From the NCBI GenBank assembly GCA_001829005.1, contig MIAG01000002.1, forward strand, positions 282,426 through 346,425: a stretch of 64,000 nt of DNA, given 5' to 3'. The DNA is from Sphingobacteriia bacterium RIFOXYC2_FULL_35_18. GTDB taxonomy: Bacteria > Bacteroidota > Bacteroidia > Chitinophagales > Chitinophagaceae. Every line of letters begins with the position of its first letter. The stretch's first letter is position 1. The translations under genes were made by a program, and so were the position numbers. The notes under the pieces are model-generated. The model had not been told where the DNA came from. It made no database searches and was given only the letters and a program-made list of their open reading frames with translations. Below are positions 9,660 to 19,404 of the stretch, one piece after another.

Positions 9660-12600
9660 ATGAGAATTTTTAAAAGAATTTCAATGATTATGGTTGCTGC
9701 ACTAGCAACTTTGATCACAACCGCCCAGGTTACTACTAGTAGTATCTCAGGGGTTGTAAAAACTGCTGATGGGCAACCGATTGAGGGTGCTAGCCTTGTT
9801 GCTGTTCACACCCCTTCTGGTACTCAGTACTCTACACTTGCAAAAAAAGGCGGTGTGTTTACTTTACCTGGATTGAGAACAGGTGGACCTTACACATTAA
9901 AAATTACTTTCACCGGATTGAAGGTAGAAACAGTAAATGATATCTATCTTTTATTGGGTGAGCCTTATGTAATTAACCCTACTTTGATTGATGAGTCTAA
10001 AGTGTTGAGTGAAGTAGTGGTAAATGCATTGAAGAAAAAATCAAGTGGAGATAAATCTGGTGGTGCTTCTACAGTAATTAATCAGCGTTTATTGAACACT
10101 ATGCCTACTATCAGTCGTAGTATTAACGACTTTACTCGTTTAACTCCACAGGCAAATGGTACTAGCTTTGCTGGTAGAGATGGTAGATTTAACAACACCC
10201 AAATTGATGGTGCCAACTTAAACAACAACTTTGGTTTAAGTTCTGATCCATTACCTGGTGGTGGTGCTAATCCTATTTCAATTGATGCAATTGAAGAGGT
10301 TTCTGTAAATATTGCTCCATTTGACGTTAGACAGTCTGGTTTTACTGGTGCTGGTATTAACGCTGTAACCAAGAGTGGTACGAACAAAATCAAGGGAACT
10401 ATTTATGGTTTGTATAGAAACCAAGATTATAATGGAACAAATGTAGGTGATGTTAAATTGCCGGCTCAAGTAAAGTCAAGCAACAAAATTTTTGGTGCAA
10501 CACTTGGTGGAGCTATTATCAAGAATAAGTTATTCTATTTCGCTTCATATGAAGAGGAAGAGAGAAGCCAACCTGGTATTACATTCAGCCCAAGAGGTGG
10601 ATCTGGTGCAGGTAACGTGAGCAATACTAGTGTAGATTCATTAAACAAATTTGCAAACGCTTTAAGAACGAAGTACGGATACGATCCAGGTTCTTTTGAC
10701 AACTTCCCTAACTTCTCTACCAAGAACACTAAAATCTTGGCAAAGATTGACTGGAACATCAACAACAACCATAAGTTAACCTTGAAGTATAGTGATTTAG
10801 TTAGCTATAACGACCAACAATTAAATGGTTCTAGTATTCCTAACGGTCCTAGTTTCAGACCAGTTGGTGCAAGCGGTACAATTAACCGTTTACCAAATAA
10901 CCGTTTTAGCTTAAACTCAATGTCATTTTCTAATTCTAACTACAAATTCAAAGACGTAGTTAGAACAGGTTCTTTGGAATTGAACTCGAATTTCGGTAGA
11001 TTCTCTAACCAGTTTATTGCTACTTTCTCAAAAATTCAAGCTACTCGTTCTATTGATGGTGGTTACTTCCCAACTGTTGATATCTTCAATAACAATGGAC
11101 AAAACTATATGTCAGCTGGTTCTGATCCATTCACAAGAAACAACGATGTTAAAAACGACGTATTTAACGTAACCAATAACTTTACCTATTATGCAGGTAA
11201 ACATACCATTACCGCGGGTGCTTCTTATGAATATCAGCGTGTAGGTAATATGTTTATGCCTGGTTCTGCAAGCTATTATGCATTCAATTCATTAGATGAT
11301 TTCATTAATAACAGAGCCCCAGCAGCATTTTCTTATACTTTCTCTTTAGATCCTAATAAGCCTTCTGTGTATGCAGCAGACTTAAAAGTAGGTCAATTAG
11401 GTATATATGCACAAGATGAGTTTAACGTAAACGAAAACCTTAAATTAACTTATGGAGTTCGTATAGACAAAGTGTTATATCCTGAAGCTCCTTTAGAGAA
11501 TCCTAACGTAACCGCTCTTTCTTTCCCTGACAGAAATGGGGTTCCAACCAATTACAAAACAAGTGAGTGGCCTAAACAAAGCACTTTGTATTTCTCTCCA
11601 AGAATTGGTTTCCGTTATAAAATTGACGAAGAGAATTTGGTATTCAGAGGTGGTACTGGATTATTTACCGGAAGAATTCCTTTTGTGTATTTAACCAATA
11701 TGCCTAGCAATAGCCAAATGTACCAAGCAAGTCAGGCTGTTACTAATCCAGCATTATTAGGCAATTTCTTATTCAATCCAAATCCTGATGCATATCGTGG
11801 AAGCTTCAGCCCTGTTGCTGGAGTGTTACCAAATAATGCAAACATTGTATTGATGGACAGAGAATTTAAGTTTCCTCAAGTTTGGAGAACCAACTTAGCA
11901 GTTGACAAAAAATTAGGTAATGGATGGAGTATTACTGCTGAAGCGTTGATTACAAAAGACATCAATGCAGTAATCATGAGAAATGCTAACCAGCGTAATC
12001 CAAATGCGGTTCTTGCCGGAGGTGATGATTTAAGACCACGTTATGCTGCTACTGCTGACAGAAGATTGTATAGCAATATTGGATCTGCAATTGTTCTAGA
12101 AAATGCTTCAAGAGGCAATAGTGGATCTTTCACTTTCCAAGTTACTAAGACTTCAACAAAAGGATTTTTTGGAACCTTGGCTTACACCAGAAGCTATGCA
12201 ACAGAATTAACTGCAAATCCTGGTGCGCAAGCAACATCTACTTGGCAGAGTAACCCAACAACAGCTACACAGAATGATCAGCAATTATTCAACTCTGCAT
12301 ATGTTGCACCGCATAGAATAATCTCTACCCTTTCTTACAAATTGAATTATGGTAAGAATTTTGCCACTACATTCACTTTATTTGGTGAAATAGCAATGGG
12401 CAATAACTATAGCTACACCATTAATGGAGACTTAAACAATGATGGTAATAGTACTTCAGATTTGTTATTTATTCAATCAAGCCCTGTTTTTGTACCACAA
12501 ACTGCATCTGGTGGCAACCCTGCAAGATCGGTTGATGAACAACATGCAGCATGGCAGTTATTTATTCAGAACACCCCTTACTTAAGAAAAAACTTGAACC

Positions 12601-12935
12601 AATATGCAGGTCGTAACGAAGCATATTTACCTTGGGTTAGTCGTTTTGACTTAAGAATCGTTCAAGATATCATGGCAAATATTGGTGCTCATAAGCATAC
12701 ATTACAAATCACTGCTGATATTTTAAACTTTGGTAACATGTTGTTCAAGAGTGCAGGTGTAAGACAAATCACCACAACAACACAGCCCCTTATCTTTAGA
12801 GGCTATGATGCAACTGGTCGTCCTACATACAACTTGCAGCAACAAGGTGGCCAATTGGTTACTAAACCTTGGCAAAACAACCTAAGCTTAGCCAGCACTT
12901 GGTCTATGCAGTTAGGTGTTCGTTATATTTTCTAG
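9660..12935 (+). CDS. TonB-dependent receptor, Oar-like (second of two)
   Basis: A 1091-residue receptor from the ATG at 9660; a TTG reading from 9639 adds only seven residues before a normal signal peptide (MRIFKRISMIMVAALATLITTAQ). Domain order matches the upstream paralogue: carboxypeptidase-regulatory-like domain, a linker with LSEVVVNALKKKSSG, a plug with TQIDGANLNNNFG and FTGAGINAVTKSGTN, then the barrel ending MQLGVRYIF with the terminal aromatic expected by the Bam machinery. Codon use is visibly different from the first copy, being richer in codons typical of highly expressed genes (AAC, GGT). A strong terminator follows. Confidence 0.92.
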   Translation: MRIFKRISMIMVAALATLITTAQVTTSSISGVVKTADGQPIEGASLVAVHTPSGTQYSTLAKKGGVFTLPGLRTGGPYTLKITFTGLKVETVNDIYLLLGEPYVINPTLIDESKVLSEVVVNALKKKSSGDKSGGASTVINQRLLNTMPTISRSINDFTRLTPQANGTSFAGRDGRFNNTQIDGANLNNNFGLSSDPLPGGGANPISIDAIEEVSVNIAPFDVRQSGFTGAGINAVTKSGTNKIKGTIYGLYRNQDYNGTNVGDVKLPAQVKSSNKIFGATLGGAIIKNKLFYFASYEEEERSQPGITFSPRGGSGAGNVSNTSVDSLNKFANALRTKYGYDPGSFDNFPNFSTKNTKILAKIDWNINNNHKLTLKYSDLVSYNDQQLNGSSIPNGPSFRPVGASGTINRLPNNRFSLNSMSFSNSNYKFKDVVRTGSLELNSNFGRFSNQFIATFSKIQATRSIDGGYFPTVDIFNNNGQNYMSAGSDPFTRNNDVKNDVFNVTNNFTYYAGKHTITAGASYEYQRVGNMFMPGSASYYAFNSLDDFINNRAPAAFSYTFSLDPNKPSVYAADLKVGQLGIYAQDEFNVNENLKLTYGVRIDKVLYPEAPLENPNVTALSFPDRNGVPTNYKTSEWPKQSTLYFSPRIGFRYKIDEENLVFRGGTGLFTGRIPFVYLTNMPSNSQMYQASQAVTNPALLGNFLFNPNPDAYRGSFSPVAGVLPNNANIVLMDREFKFPQVWRTNLAVDKKLGNGWSITAEALITKDINAVIMRNANQRNPNAVLAGGDDLRPRYAATADRRLYSNIGSAIVLENASRGNSGSFTFQVTKTSTKGFFGTLAYTRSYATELTANPGAQATSTWQSNPTTATQNDQQLFNSAYVAPHRIISTLSYKLNYGKNFATTFTLFGEIAMGNNYSYTINGDLNNDGNSTSDLLFIQSSPVFVPQTASGGNPARSVDEQHAAWQLFIQNTPYLRKNLNQYAGRNEAYLPWVSRFDLRIVQDIMANIGAHKHTLQITADILNFGNMLFKSAGVRQITTTTQPLIFRGYDATGRPTYNLQQQGGQLVTKPWQNNLSLASTWSMQLGVRYIF

Positions 12936-12954
12936 TATAACTTCTTACAAATAC

Positions 12955-12983
12955 AAAAAGGCCCCGGAAATCGGGGCCTTTTT
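12955..12983. terminator. Bidirectional Rho-independent terminator
   Basis: A 12 bp perfect stem (12955-12966 with 12972-12983) has a GC-rich core GGCCCCG, a GAAAT loop, and an A-run on one side with a T-run on the other. It lies between the convergent Oar-like and esterase genes and can serve both. Confidence 0.92.
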
Positions 12984-13035
12984 AATTTAATCTGTCAAGT
13001 GAAATTGCGGCTCTTGGTTATATTTCAAAAAAATC

Positions 13036-13851
13036 TTATTTGCCCCAACCCCATTGTAGAAACTGGGGCATAATTTTCTCCCAGGTCTCCATATCGTGCT
13101 TGCCTTCTTCTATTTGCAAATATTGAATATGATTTTCAGTGTACCCTTTTGCTTTCAATGCAACAATTAAGTCTAAAGCATCATCAATTGAATCAATGAT
13201 TCCATTATTATTTCTATCAGCGGTTTCATCTAATTCGCCACATTCAATAAAAAATTGTAACCAGGGATGAAATTTTCCTTTCCGAATTTGCAAATGCATC
13301 AATCGATCTTGTTCATCGTCGTAACCATCTTCATACCCTTTTCTTCGCCACCAAAGTGAGGGACTAAACAATCCAATTTTTCTAAACTCACTTGCATTAT
13401 TCCATGCAATATCCAATGCACTTAATGCCCCCAAAGAAAATCCAGCGAATGACTTATCCTTGAATGATGGCGCATTGTATTTCTTTCTGATAAAAGGCAA
13501 TAACTCATCAAATATAAATTTACTGTACAATCCTGCTTTAGCTCCTCTCCCGTTAAAATCAGCTGAATATGCAGTTCCATATTCCATTTTACGTTCAGGA
13601 CCACAATGAATGCCCACACATACAATGGGCTCAATGCTTCTATTCGTCAATAAATCGGAAAAGAGTTCATCAAAACGCATTTTGATTAAATCTTGCCCAT
13701 CGTTAAACAAAAGAAGACTTACCTGATCTAGGTAATGTATTTTAGATGGTAAATAAATGTTGATGGTTACATCTCTTTCTAAATATTCAGAATGAACCAC
13801 ACTGGTCTCCATTTGCATTATAGGTGGTTGAATAGTAACATGATTCGACAT
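13036..13851 (-). CDS. Alpha/beta-hydrolase esterase, enterochelin-esterase-like
   Basis: 271 residues from the ATG at 13851; a reading to 13875 adds eight residues. The nucleophile elbow is GFSLGALSALD (GxSxG). An oxyanion segment FNDGQDL and a C-terminal His in EGKHDMETW complete an esterase-D/enterochelin-esterase fold. The segment DRNNNGIIDSIDD resembles a calcium-binding EF-hand or dockerin loop. There is no signal peptide, so it is probably cytoplasmic. It is divergent from the ATP-grasp/GCS2 pair, from which it is separated by about 118 bases that likely hold both promoters; this suggests a shared pathway, an inference from position only. Confidence 0.85.
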   Translation of the reverse strand: MSNHVTIQPPIMQMETSVVHSEYLERDVTINIYLPSKIHYLDQVSLLLFNDGQDLIKMRFDELFSDLLTNRSIEPIVCVGIHCGPERKMEYGTAYSADFNGRGAKAGLYSKFIFDELLPFIRKKYNAPSFKDKSFAGFSLGALSALDIAWNNASEFRKIGLFSPSLWWRRKGYEDGYDDEQDRLMHLQIRKGKFHPWLQFFIECGELDETADRNNNGIIDSIDDALDLIVALKAKGYTENHIQYLQIEEGKHDMETWEKIMPQFLQWGWGK

Positions 13852-13969
13852 AATATCAAAAATAGGGTAATGCATGAAAAATAGGGCATCGCAATAAAAA
13901 TAGATAGCGATATTTTTTTATTTATGTATAGATAGCTTAAATTACAAATCAACCTTAAAAACTGCAATT

Positions 13970-14923
13970 ATGAAAAAAATAGGTATTCTCTTTGGGCAAG
14001 AAAGAAGTTTCCCAAATGCTTTTGTTGAAAGAATCAATAGCAAACAAATAAAGGGAATTACAGCAGAGCCAGTAAAAATTGATAAAGTTATCCAAGGAGA
14101 AAGTAGTGGATATGCAGTAATTATTGACCGTATTAGTCAAGATGTTCCCTTTTATAGGGCTTACTTAAAAAATGCCGCACTATGCGGAACCGCAGTGATT
14201 AACAATCCTTTCTGGTGGAGCGCTGATGAGAAATTTTTCAATAATTGTTTATCAACAAAAATTGAAGTGGCTGTACCTAAAACAGTTATACTCCCTTCAA
14301 AAGAATTACCTACAGATACCGCAGAATTGTCTTTTAGTAATTTGTCTTACCCATTAGATTGGGAAGGAATTTTTAGCTATGTTGGCTTCCCTGCTTATAT
14401 GAAACCATTTGCTGGTGGAGGTTGGAAAAACGTATACAAACTAACAGACATGAATGATTTTTTTGAAAAACATGCTGAAACAGGCCAATTGGTGATGCTG
14501 CTTCAAGAAGAGATTGTTTTTGAAGAGTACTATCGCTGTTACTGCATTGGCGGGAAACATGTACGCATCATGTCTTATGAACCTAGAAACCCACATCATC
14601 TTAGATATGCTGCAGACTTTAAGCCTTCTGCAGAAAAGTTAAAAATGATGACAGAAATTGTATTGAAAATTAATCAATACCTAGGGTACGACTTCAATAC
14701 AGTTGAATTAGCTTTAAGAGATGGAGTGCCTTACGCCATTGATTTTTGCAACCCAGCACCAGATGCAGATATCAAAAGCGTAGGGCAAGAAAATTTTGAT
14801 TGGGTGGTAGAAACTGCTGCAAACTATGCAATAGAAAAAGCATTGGCTCAAGAAGATGGAAAAGATAATTTAACCTGGGGCGAATACATTAAAAGAAGCG
14901 CAAACGGGAAGCCCCTTTATTAA
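13970..14923 (+). CDS. ATP-grasp ligase-like protein
   Basis: This 317-residue protein opens with MKKIGILFGQERSFPNAFVE and contains features of the ATP-grasp fold: YMKPFAGGGWKNVYK as the ATP-lid/lysine segment, LQEEIVFEEYYRCY, and the metal-binding end segment VELALRDGVPYAIDFCNP. These enzymes couple a carboxylate to an amine or thiol through an acyl-phosphate. It is 23 bases upstream of a second amide-forming ligase (GCS2 family), so the two probably form an operon that builds a small peptide-like compound. Its substrates cannot be read from the sequence. Confidence 0.82.
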   Translation: MKKIGILFGQERSFPNAFVERINSKQIKGITAEPVKIDKVIQGESSGYAVIIDRISQDVPFYRAYLKNAALCGTAVINNPFWWSADEKFFNNCLSTKIEVAVPKTVILPSKELPTDTAELSFSNLSYPLDWEGIFSYVGFPAYMKPFAGGGWKNVYKLTDMNDFFEKHAETGQLVMLLQEEIVFEEYYRCYCIGGKHVRIMSYEPRNPHHLRYAADFKPSAEKLKMMTEIVLKINQYLGYDFNTVELALRDGVPYAIDFCNPAPDADIKSVGQENFDWVVETAANYAIEKALAQEDGKDNLTWGEYIKRSANGKPLY

Positions 14924-14946
14924 TCAGTCTATATCACGTTTAGTAT

Positions 14947-16056
14947 ATGTCTAATTTAAGTTTCAAGCATTTTACTTTAGGAGTTGAGGAAGAATATATG
15001 GTAATAGACCCCATTTCTAGAGAGTTAAAAAGTCATGAGCAAAAAATTGTTCAAGTGGGGCAACTCTCAATGAAAGATAAGGTGAAGGCCGAAATGCACC
15101 AAGCTGTAGTTGAAGTTGGAACAGATATTTGTAAAGATATTGATGAAGCATTCAAAGATGTGGCTTCGTTAAGAGGGAATATTGCACAAATTGCTGGTGA
15201 TTTAGGTCTTTGGGTTGGAGCATCGGGCACGCATCCTTTTAGCCATTGGGAAAACCAATTGATTACAGACCATGTTCGGTACAATCAAATTGTTAACGAA
15301 TTACAAGAAGCTGCTAGAAGCAATTTGATTTTTGGATTACATGTCCATGTAGGTATGGAAGATAGAAAAATGGCCATCCATATTGCAAATACAGCCCGCT
15401 ATTTTCTACCCCATGTGTATGCATTAAGTACCAACTCCCCTTTTTGGGAATCCAGAGATACAGGATACAAATCTTTTAGAACAAAAGTGTTTGATAAGTT
15501 CCCTAGAACTGGAATACCCGACCACTTTGAAAGTTTTGAAGCCTATGAAAATTATGTAAATCTTTTAATTAAGACCAATTGCATCGACAATGCTAAAAAA
15601 ATTTGGTGGGACTTAAGGGTTCATCCTTTTTTCAATACAGTGGAATTTAGAATTTGTGATGTTCCAATGAATATCATGGAAACGATGACCATTGCGGCTT
15701 TGTTCCAAGCAATTTGCGCCAAAATTTACAAGCTCAGGAACCAGAACCTCAACTTCATGATTTATCAAAGATCATTAATCAACGAAAATAAATGGAGGGC
15801 CAGCAGGTATGGAATAGAAGGGAAACTCATTGATTTTGGAAAAGAAACTGAGGTAGACACGAAGGCCCTTATTTATGAATTACTCGATTTTGTAGATGAT
15901 GTAGTAGATGAGTTGGGAAGCAGACATGTAGTAGAGCACGTAGCCAAAATATTTGAATTAGGAACCGGGGCCGATAGACAATTAAAAGTATTTAAAGAAA
16001 CAGGTAGCTTAATAAGTGTGGTAGACTATATACACGACCAATTTTTGAGTATTTAA
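14947..16056 (+). CDS. Carboxylate-amine ligase, YbdK/GCS2 family
   Basis: A 369-residue member of the glutamate-cysteine ligase type 2 family, recognisable from LGVEEEYMVIDP, SGTHPFSHW, LHVHVGMEDRKMA, a STNSPFWESRDTG segment and EFRICDVPMN. YbdK-type enzymes have weak glutamate-cysteine ligase activity in vitro, and their natural role is generally uncertain. Length and motifs are complete. It follows the ATP-grasp gene closely and ends before a good terminator, which closes the operon. Confidence 0.9.
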   Translation: MSNLSFKHFTLGVEEEYMVIDPISRELKSHEQKIVQVGQLSMKDKVKAEMHQAVVEVGTDICKDIDEAFKDVASLRGNIAQIAGDLGLWVGASGTHPFSHWENQLITDHVRYNQIVNELQEAARSNLIFGLHVHVGMEDRKMAIHIANTARYFLPHVYALSTNSPFWESRDTGYKSFRTKVFDKFPRTGIPDHFESFEAYENYVNLLIKTNCIDNAKKIWWDLRVHPFFNTVEFRICDVPMNIMETMTIAALFQAICAKIYKLRNQNLNFMIYQRSLINENKWRASRYGIEGKLIDFGKETEVDTKALIYELLDFVDDVVDELGSRHVVEHVAKIFELGTGADRQLKVFKETGSLISVVDYIHDQFLSI

Positions 16057-16079
16057 CTTAAAATAAATATAAAATAACC

Positions 16080-16107
16080 AAGCCTCTATTATTATAGGGG
16101 CTTTTTT
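16080..16107 (+). terminator. Rho-independent terminator after the GCS2 ligase
   Basis: A 9 bp stem with one G-T wobble (AAGCCTCTA with TAGGGGCTT) and a small AT loop is followed by a T-run. Confidence 0.85.
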
Positions 16108-16193
16108 ATTCATATTTGTTTAGTTTAAACCACTCAGGCAGCATTTTAACTGAACTGGTCGTCTATATTATGTCAACGTTAAATTAACCTCAT

Positions 16194-16730
16194 TTGACAG
16201 AGCACGAGTTGATTAAAGGCTGTATAAAACAGGACCCTACCTGCCAGCGTATGCTATTTGAGCGTCACGCGGGTAAAATGATGGGTGTATGCGTCAGGTA
16301 TGCTCAAGATAATATGGAAGCAGAAGACATGTTACAGGATGCTTTTGTAAAAGTTTTCCAATACATCAATCAATTTAAATTTGAAGGCTCATTTGAGGGA
16401 TGGATTAGGAGAATTGTAGTCAATACTGCAATAAGGCATTTAGAGCGTAAGAAAATGAGTTTTAAAGAGATTGATGACCATCATGCAGACCTGCCCTCTA
16501 TTGACCCAAGTGCATTTACCTATTTAGGAGAGGAAGATTTATTGAAATTGATAAGTGCTTTGCCAGAAGGTTATAGAATGGTATTTAATTTAAGTGTGAT
16601 TGAGGGTTATAGTCATGATGAGATTGCTCAAATGTTGAATATTCAAGCCGGTACCAGTAGAAGTCAATTGGTAAAAGCCAGAAAAATGTTGCAGGCTCAA
16701 ATACTGCAACTTCAAAAAATTGCTGTTTAA
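16194..16730 (+). CDS. ECF-type RNA polymerase sigma factor
   Basis: A 178-residue sigma-70 family protein with only regions 2 and 4. Region 2 contains MEAEDMLQDAFVKVFQYI and FEGWIRRIVVNTAI; region 4 contains MVFNLSVIEGYSHDEIAQML followed by the recognition helix around GTSRSQLVKARKML. The start is TTG at 16194; the resulting N-terminus MTEHELIKGC is typical of the family. Its stop overlaps the next start by one base (TAATG), so the next protein is translationally coupled and is the best candidate for its membrane partner. Confidence 0.94.
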   Translation: MTEHELIKGCIKQDPTCQRMLFERHAGKMMGVCVRYAQDNMEAEDMLQDAFVKVFQYINQFKFEGSFEGWIRRIVVNTAIRHLERKKMSFKEIDDHHADLPSIDPSAFTYLGEEDLLKLISALPEGYRMVFNLSVIEGYSHDEIAQMLNIQAGTSRSQLVKARKMLQAQILQLQKIAV

Positions 16731-18280
16731 TGACCAATAAGGAGTTTGATATCATTTTTAACCAAAAACTAGAACAGTACACTGCAAGTGTGCCCAATGG
16801 ATTATGGGATAAAATTGCCATGCATGACTTATCTGGTCCTAAAGATGGATTTGACGAATTCATTCAAAACAAATTATACCACCACAGCGCCTCAGTACCA
16901 CCAGATTTCTGGGAACGTATTCAACCTGAAGAAAAAGAAAAAAGAAGAAGGTTCCTTTTCTGGCTTCCTAAAAAATATATGGCTGCTGCTTCTATATTAC
17001 TACTCGTTTTAGTTGGTTCAACTGCTGCTTATATTTATTTGAACGGGAATCCATTTACTATAGAAGAATCGGAAACTGTGCAATTGCCCAAACCTAGCAC
17101 AAATAGTACAAAACAGACACCCATTGTAAACATATCTGAATCAGATAAAACAATAAATACCCAAGATAGCATTCAAGAAAAAAATGACCACCCCATTGTA
17201 GTCGAAAACAGTTCATTGAAAATAAATACCAATACTGAAAACAAAACGGATTGGAAATTAAATAAGAAAAATATTACCCAATCATTCAAAGAATCAGGTT
17301 CTGTTTTTCCTTTTGAACAATCCATCAATTCCATAAAAAGCCAAATACCTTCTGTTACTGCAAACAATTTAAAAGAAGATGAAATTGCCAAATCAACTGA
17401 AGCAATTGAATCTTACGAAACGTCATTAAAAGCAGGTAATGCACTTATTAAACAAAATAGAAACTTATCTGCACTTTTTAATAGAGAAATGAGTACGAAA
17501 AATCATGCATCTAGTTTTAAGAATGTAGTGATTTGTCCCACGGATAGAAAAATCAGAAATACCGATTGGGATTTAGAAGTGTTTGTATCACCCGATATGC
17601 CATTTAAAACAGTAACGAATAATACTGCAAGTCTACAATTACTCAGTAGAAAAGACAGTAGTGAATCATTAAAGCTTGGGTTTTCCGCTGGATTCAGAAT
17701 TGCAAAACCGTTGAACGACCATTTTGCACTTAAAACAGGATTACAATATTCGCAAATTAACGAGCACTTTACCTATAGAACTGAAAATGAAACCAGAACA
17801 ACAACAGTGGTAACCGTTCGAGCCATTATCAGAGCACCAGGCGACACTTTGCTTGTTAGAGATACCAGTACATTAACCCAAATTGGATATAAAACGAATA
17901 CAGTCAAAAACAGGTTTAAAAGTTTAGATATTCCGGTATTGGCAAGCTATCAATTTGGCAATGACGATTTAAGTATTGGATTAACAGCTGGCGTAATAGT
18001 AAACCTTTCTAGTTGGTATCAAGGAGTGATACTTGATAGTAGTTTAACCGCAGTTCCATTGAGCAAAGAAACCAATATGGTATACAAAAGCAATATTGGT
18101 CTTGGATTGTATGCAGGCCTAACTGTTGCGAAAAGAATTAACTATTCAACCCAATTATTTTTTGAACCATACTTAAGGTATAATTTATCAAATATGACTA
18201 ATCCAGAAGCTTCATTTAATCAACGATTCAGCATTGGTGGATTAGCAATGGGACTAAGATTTAATTTAAACAAAAGATAG
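16730..18280 (+). CDS. Hybrid protein: anti-sigma-like N-terminus, one membrane helix, beta-barrel-like C-terminus
   Basis: A 516-residue protein coupled to the ECF sigma gene. Residues 6-29 and 41-64 are an internal repeat (both begin FD, share KL, ASVP, W and a final I), forming a small cytosolic region. Residues 82-104 are a single hydrophobic helix after a KRRR stop-transfer signal. Residues 110-260 are polar and probably disordered. From about 285 the sequence alternates like an outer-membrane beta-barrel of the PorT type and ends GLAMGLRFNLNKR. The front half suits an anti-sigma factor, while the back half normally sits in the outer membrane. The combination is seen directly; the function is inferred. 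Confidence 0.75.
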   Translation: MTNKEFDIIFNQKLEQYTASVPNGLWDKIAMHDLSGPKDGFDEFIQNKLYHHSASVPPDFWERIQPEEKEKRRRFLFWLPKKYMAAASILLLVLVGSTAAYIYLNGNPFTIEESETVQLPKPSTNSTKQTPIVNISESDKTINTQDSIQEKNDHPIVVENSSLKINTNTENKTDWKLNKKNITQSFKESGSVFPFEQSINSIKSQIPSVTANNLKEDEIAKSTEAIESYETSLKAGNALIKQNRNLSALFNREMSTKNHASSFKNVVICPTDRKIRNTDWDLEVFVSPDMPFKTVTNNTASLQLLSRKDSSESLKLGFSAGFRIAKPLNDHFALKTGLQYSQINEHFTYRTENETRTTTVVTVRAIIRAPGDTLLVRDTSTLTQIGYKTNTVKNRFKSLDIPVLASYQFGNDDLSIGLTAGVIVNLSSWYQGVILDSSLTAVPLSKETNMVYKSNIGLGLYAGLTVAKRINYSTQLFFEPYLRYNLSNMTNPEASFNQRFSIGGLAMGLRFNLNKR

Positions 18281-18315
18281 GCAACAATAAAACCAACCAA
18301 AGTATCTCAATAGTA

Positions 18316-19344
18316 ATGTTATATAAAATCAGTAAATATTATCTTTTAGCAGCATTTAGCTTGATACTTTTTGCTTCTTGTAATAAAGAGATATCTGATG
18401 GTAATTTTACTACTTATGCTGGGAATGATATGAATGATACCAGTTGGTCTTATTCTTCCAATACAAGTTTAGCACTACAAAGAATCAGCGACTCCACTTC
18501 AGTATACAAATACAACGACACTTTATTAGGATCCAATGGTAAAACAATCATATTTTCTGATCATTTCAGTTTGTTTCTACCACCCAATGCATTTGTTAAT
18601 AACGCAGGTGCGCCTGTGTCTGGTACCATCAATATTAGAGTCATTTTGTTAGATGAGAAATCTGAGTTTATTCGGTCAATTAAAGCCTCACTAAACAACG
18701 AAAACTTATTAGAATCGGACCTTGCATTTTGTATTATTGCCACAGCGTATGGACAAGAATTACGTATTGCTCCTGGTGTTAATTATGTAATACGCGTAGG
18801 CAATAAAGACAATATTGTAAAACAAGGTATGAAAGTTTACAAGGGTGATGAATCAATTGTTTACACCACTCAATTACTGGTTGACCCGTTTTTTAATTGG
18901 AATGAAAATACTTCATTAGATTATCAACAATCCATTTACAAACAACCAGGAAACAGTGGATCAAAGGAAATTGAACGATATGATATTACCACAAATAAAC
19001 TAAGATGGATTTCATTGGCTCGACCATTAAATAATATTGGTTCACTGGGCAAATTCAATATTATTCTACCGCCTAATTTTACCAATAAAAACACCATTGC
19101 TTTTATTACCACAGACGACTATAATAGCGTAATCCAACTAAAGCCCGAATTATCTAGTAGAAGTTTTAGTGCAAACAATATACCTTTACAAAAGAAAATT
19201 CACATAGTTACTATTTCACTGATTGGTACTCAATTTTATTATAGCGAACAAAGTATCAAAGCATTAAATAATACCCCAGTGCTTTCTTTGAAGCCACAAA
19301 AGAAATCTTTAATTGGTATTATAGCCGATTTGAAAAAGCTTTAA
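18316..19344 (+). CDS. Putative lipoprotein of the sigma-factor operon
   Basis: 342 residues with a signal peptide ending in the lipobox LFASC, so it is probably acylated at Cys22. The rest is a soluble beta-rich domain without a recognised motif; segments such as FSLFLPPNAFVNNAGAPVSG resemble a ZU5-like or carbohydrate-exposed beta-sandwich, but this is weak. It lies 35 bases after the beta-barrel hybrid gene and is likely co-transcribed with it and the sigma factor. Function unknown. Confidence 0.7.
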   Translation: MLYKISKYYLLAAFSLILFASCNKEISDGNFTTYAGNDMNDTSWSYSSNTSLALQRISDSTSVYKYNDTLLGSNGKTIIFSDHFSLFLPPNAFVNNAGAPVSGTINIRVILLDEKSEFIRSIKASLNNENLLESDLAFCIIATAYGQELRIAPGVNYVIRVGNKDNIVKQGMKVYKGDESIVYTTQLLVDPFFNWNENTSLDYQQSIYKQPGNSGSKEIERYDITTNKLRWISLARPLNNIGSLGKFNIILPPNFTNKNTIAFITTDDYNSVIQLKPELSSRSFSANNIPLQKKIHIVTISLIGTQFYYSEQSIKALNNTPVLSLKPQKKSLIGIIADLKKL

Positions 19345-19374
19345 ATAGTTCATGACGCATATCGGGGGATATGC

Positions 19375-19404
19375 TGGCCCTGCAAATCTGTAGGGCCATT
19401 TTTA
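19375..19404. terminator. Terminator between convergent genes
   Basis: TGGCCCT at 19375-19381 pairs with AGGGCCA at 19392-19398 and is followed by a T-rich run on the + strand. It overlaps the very end of the convergent MFS gene. Confidence 0.8.
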
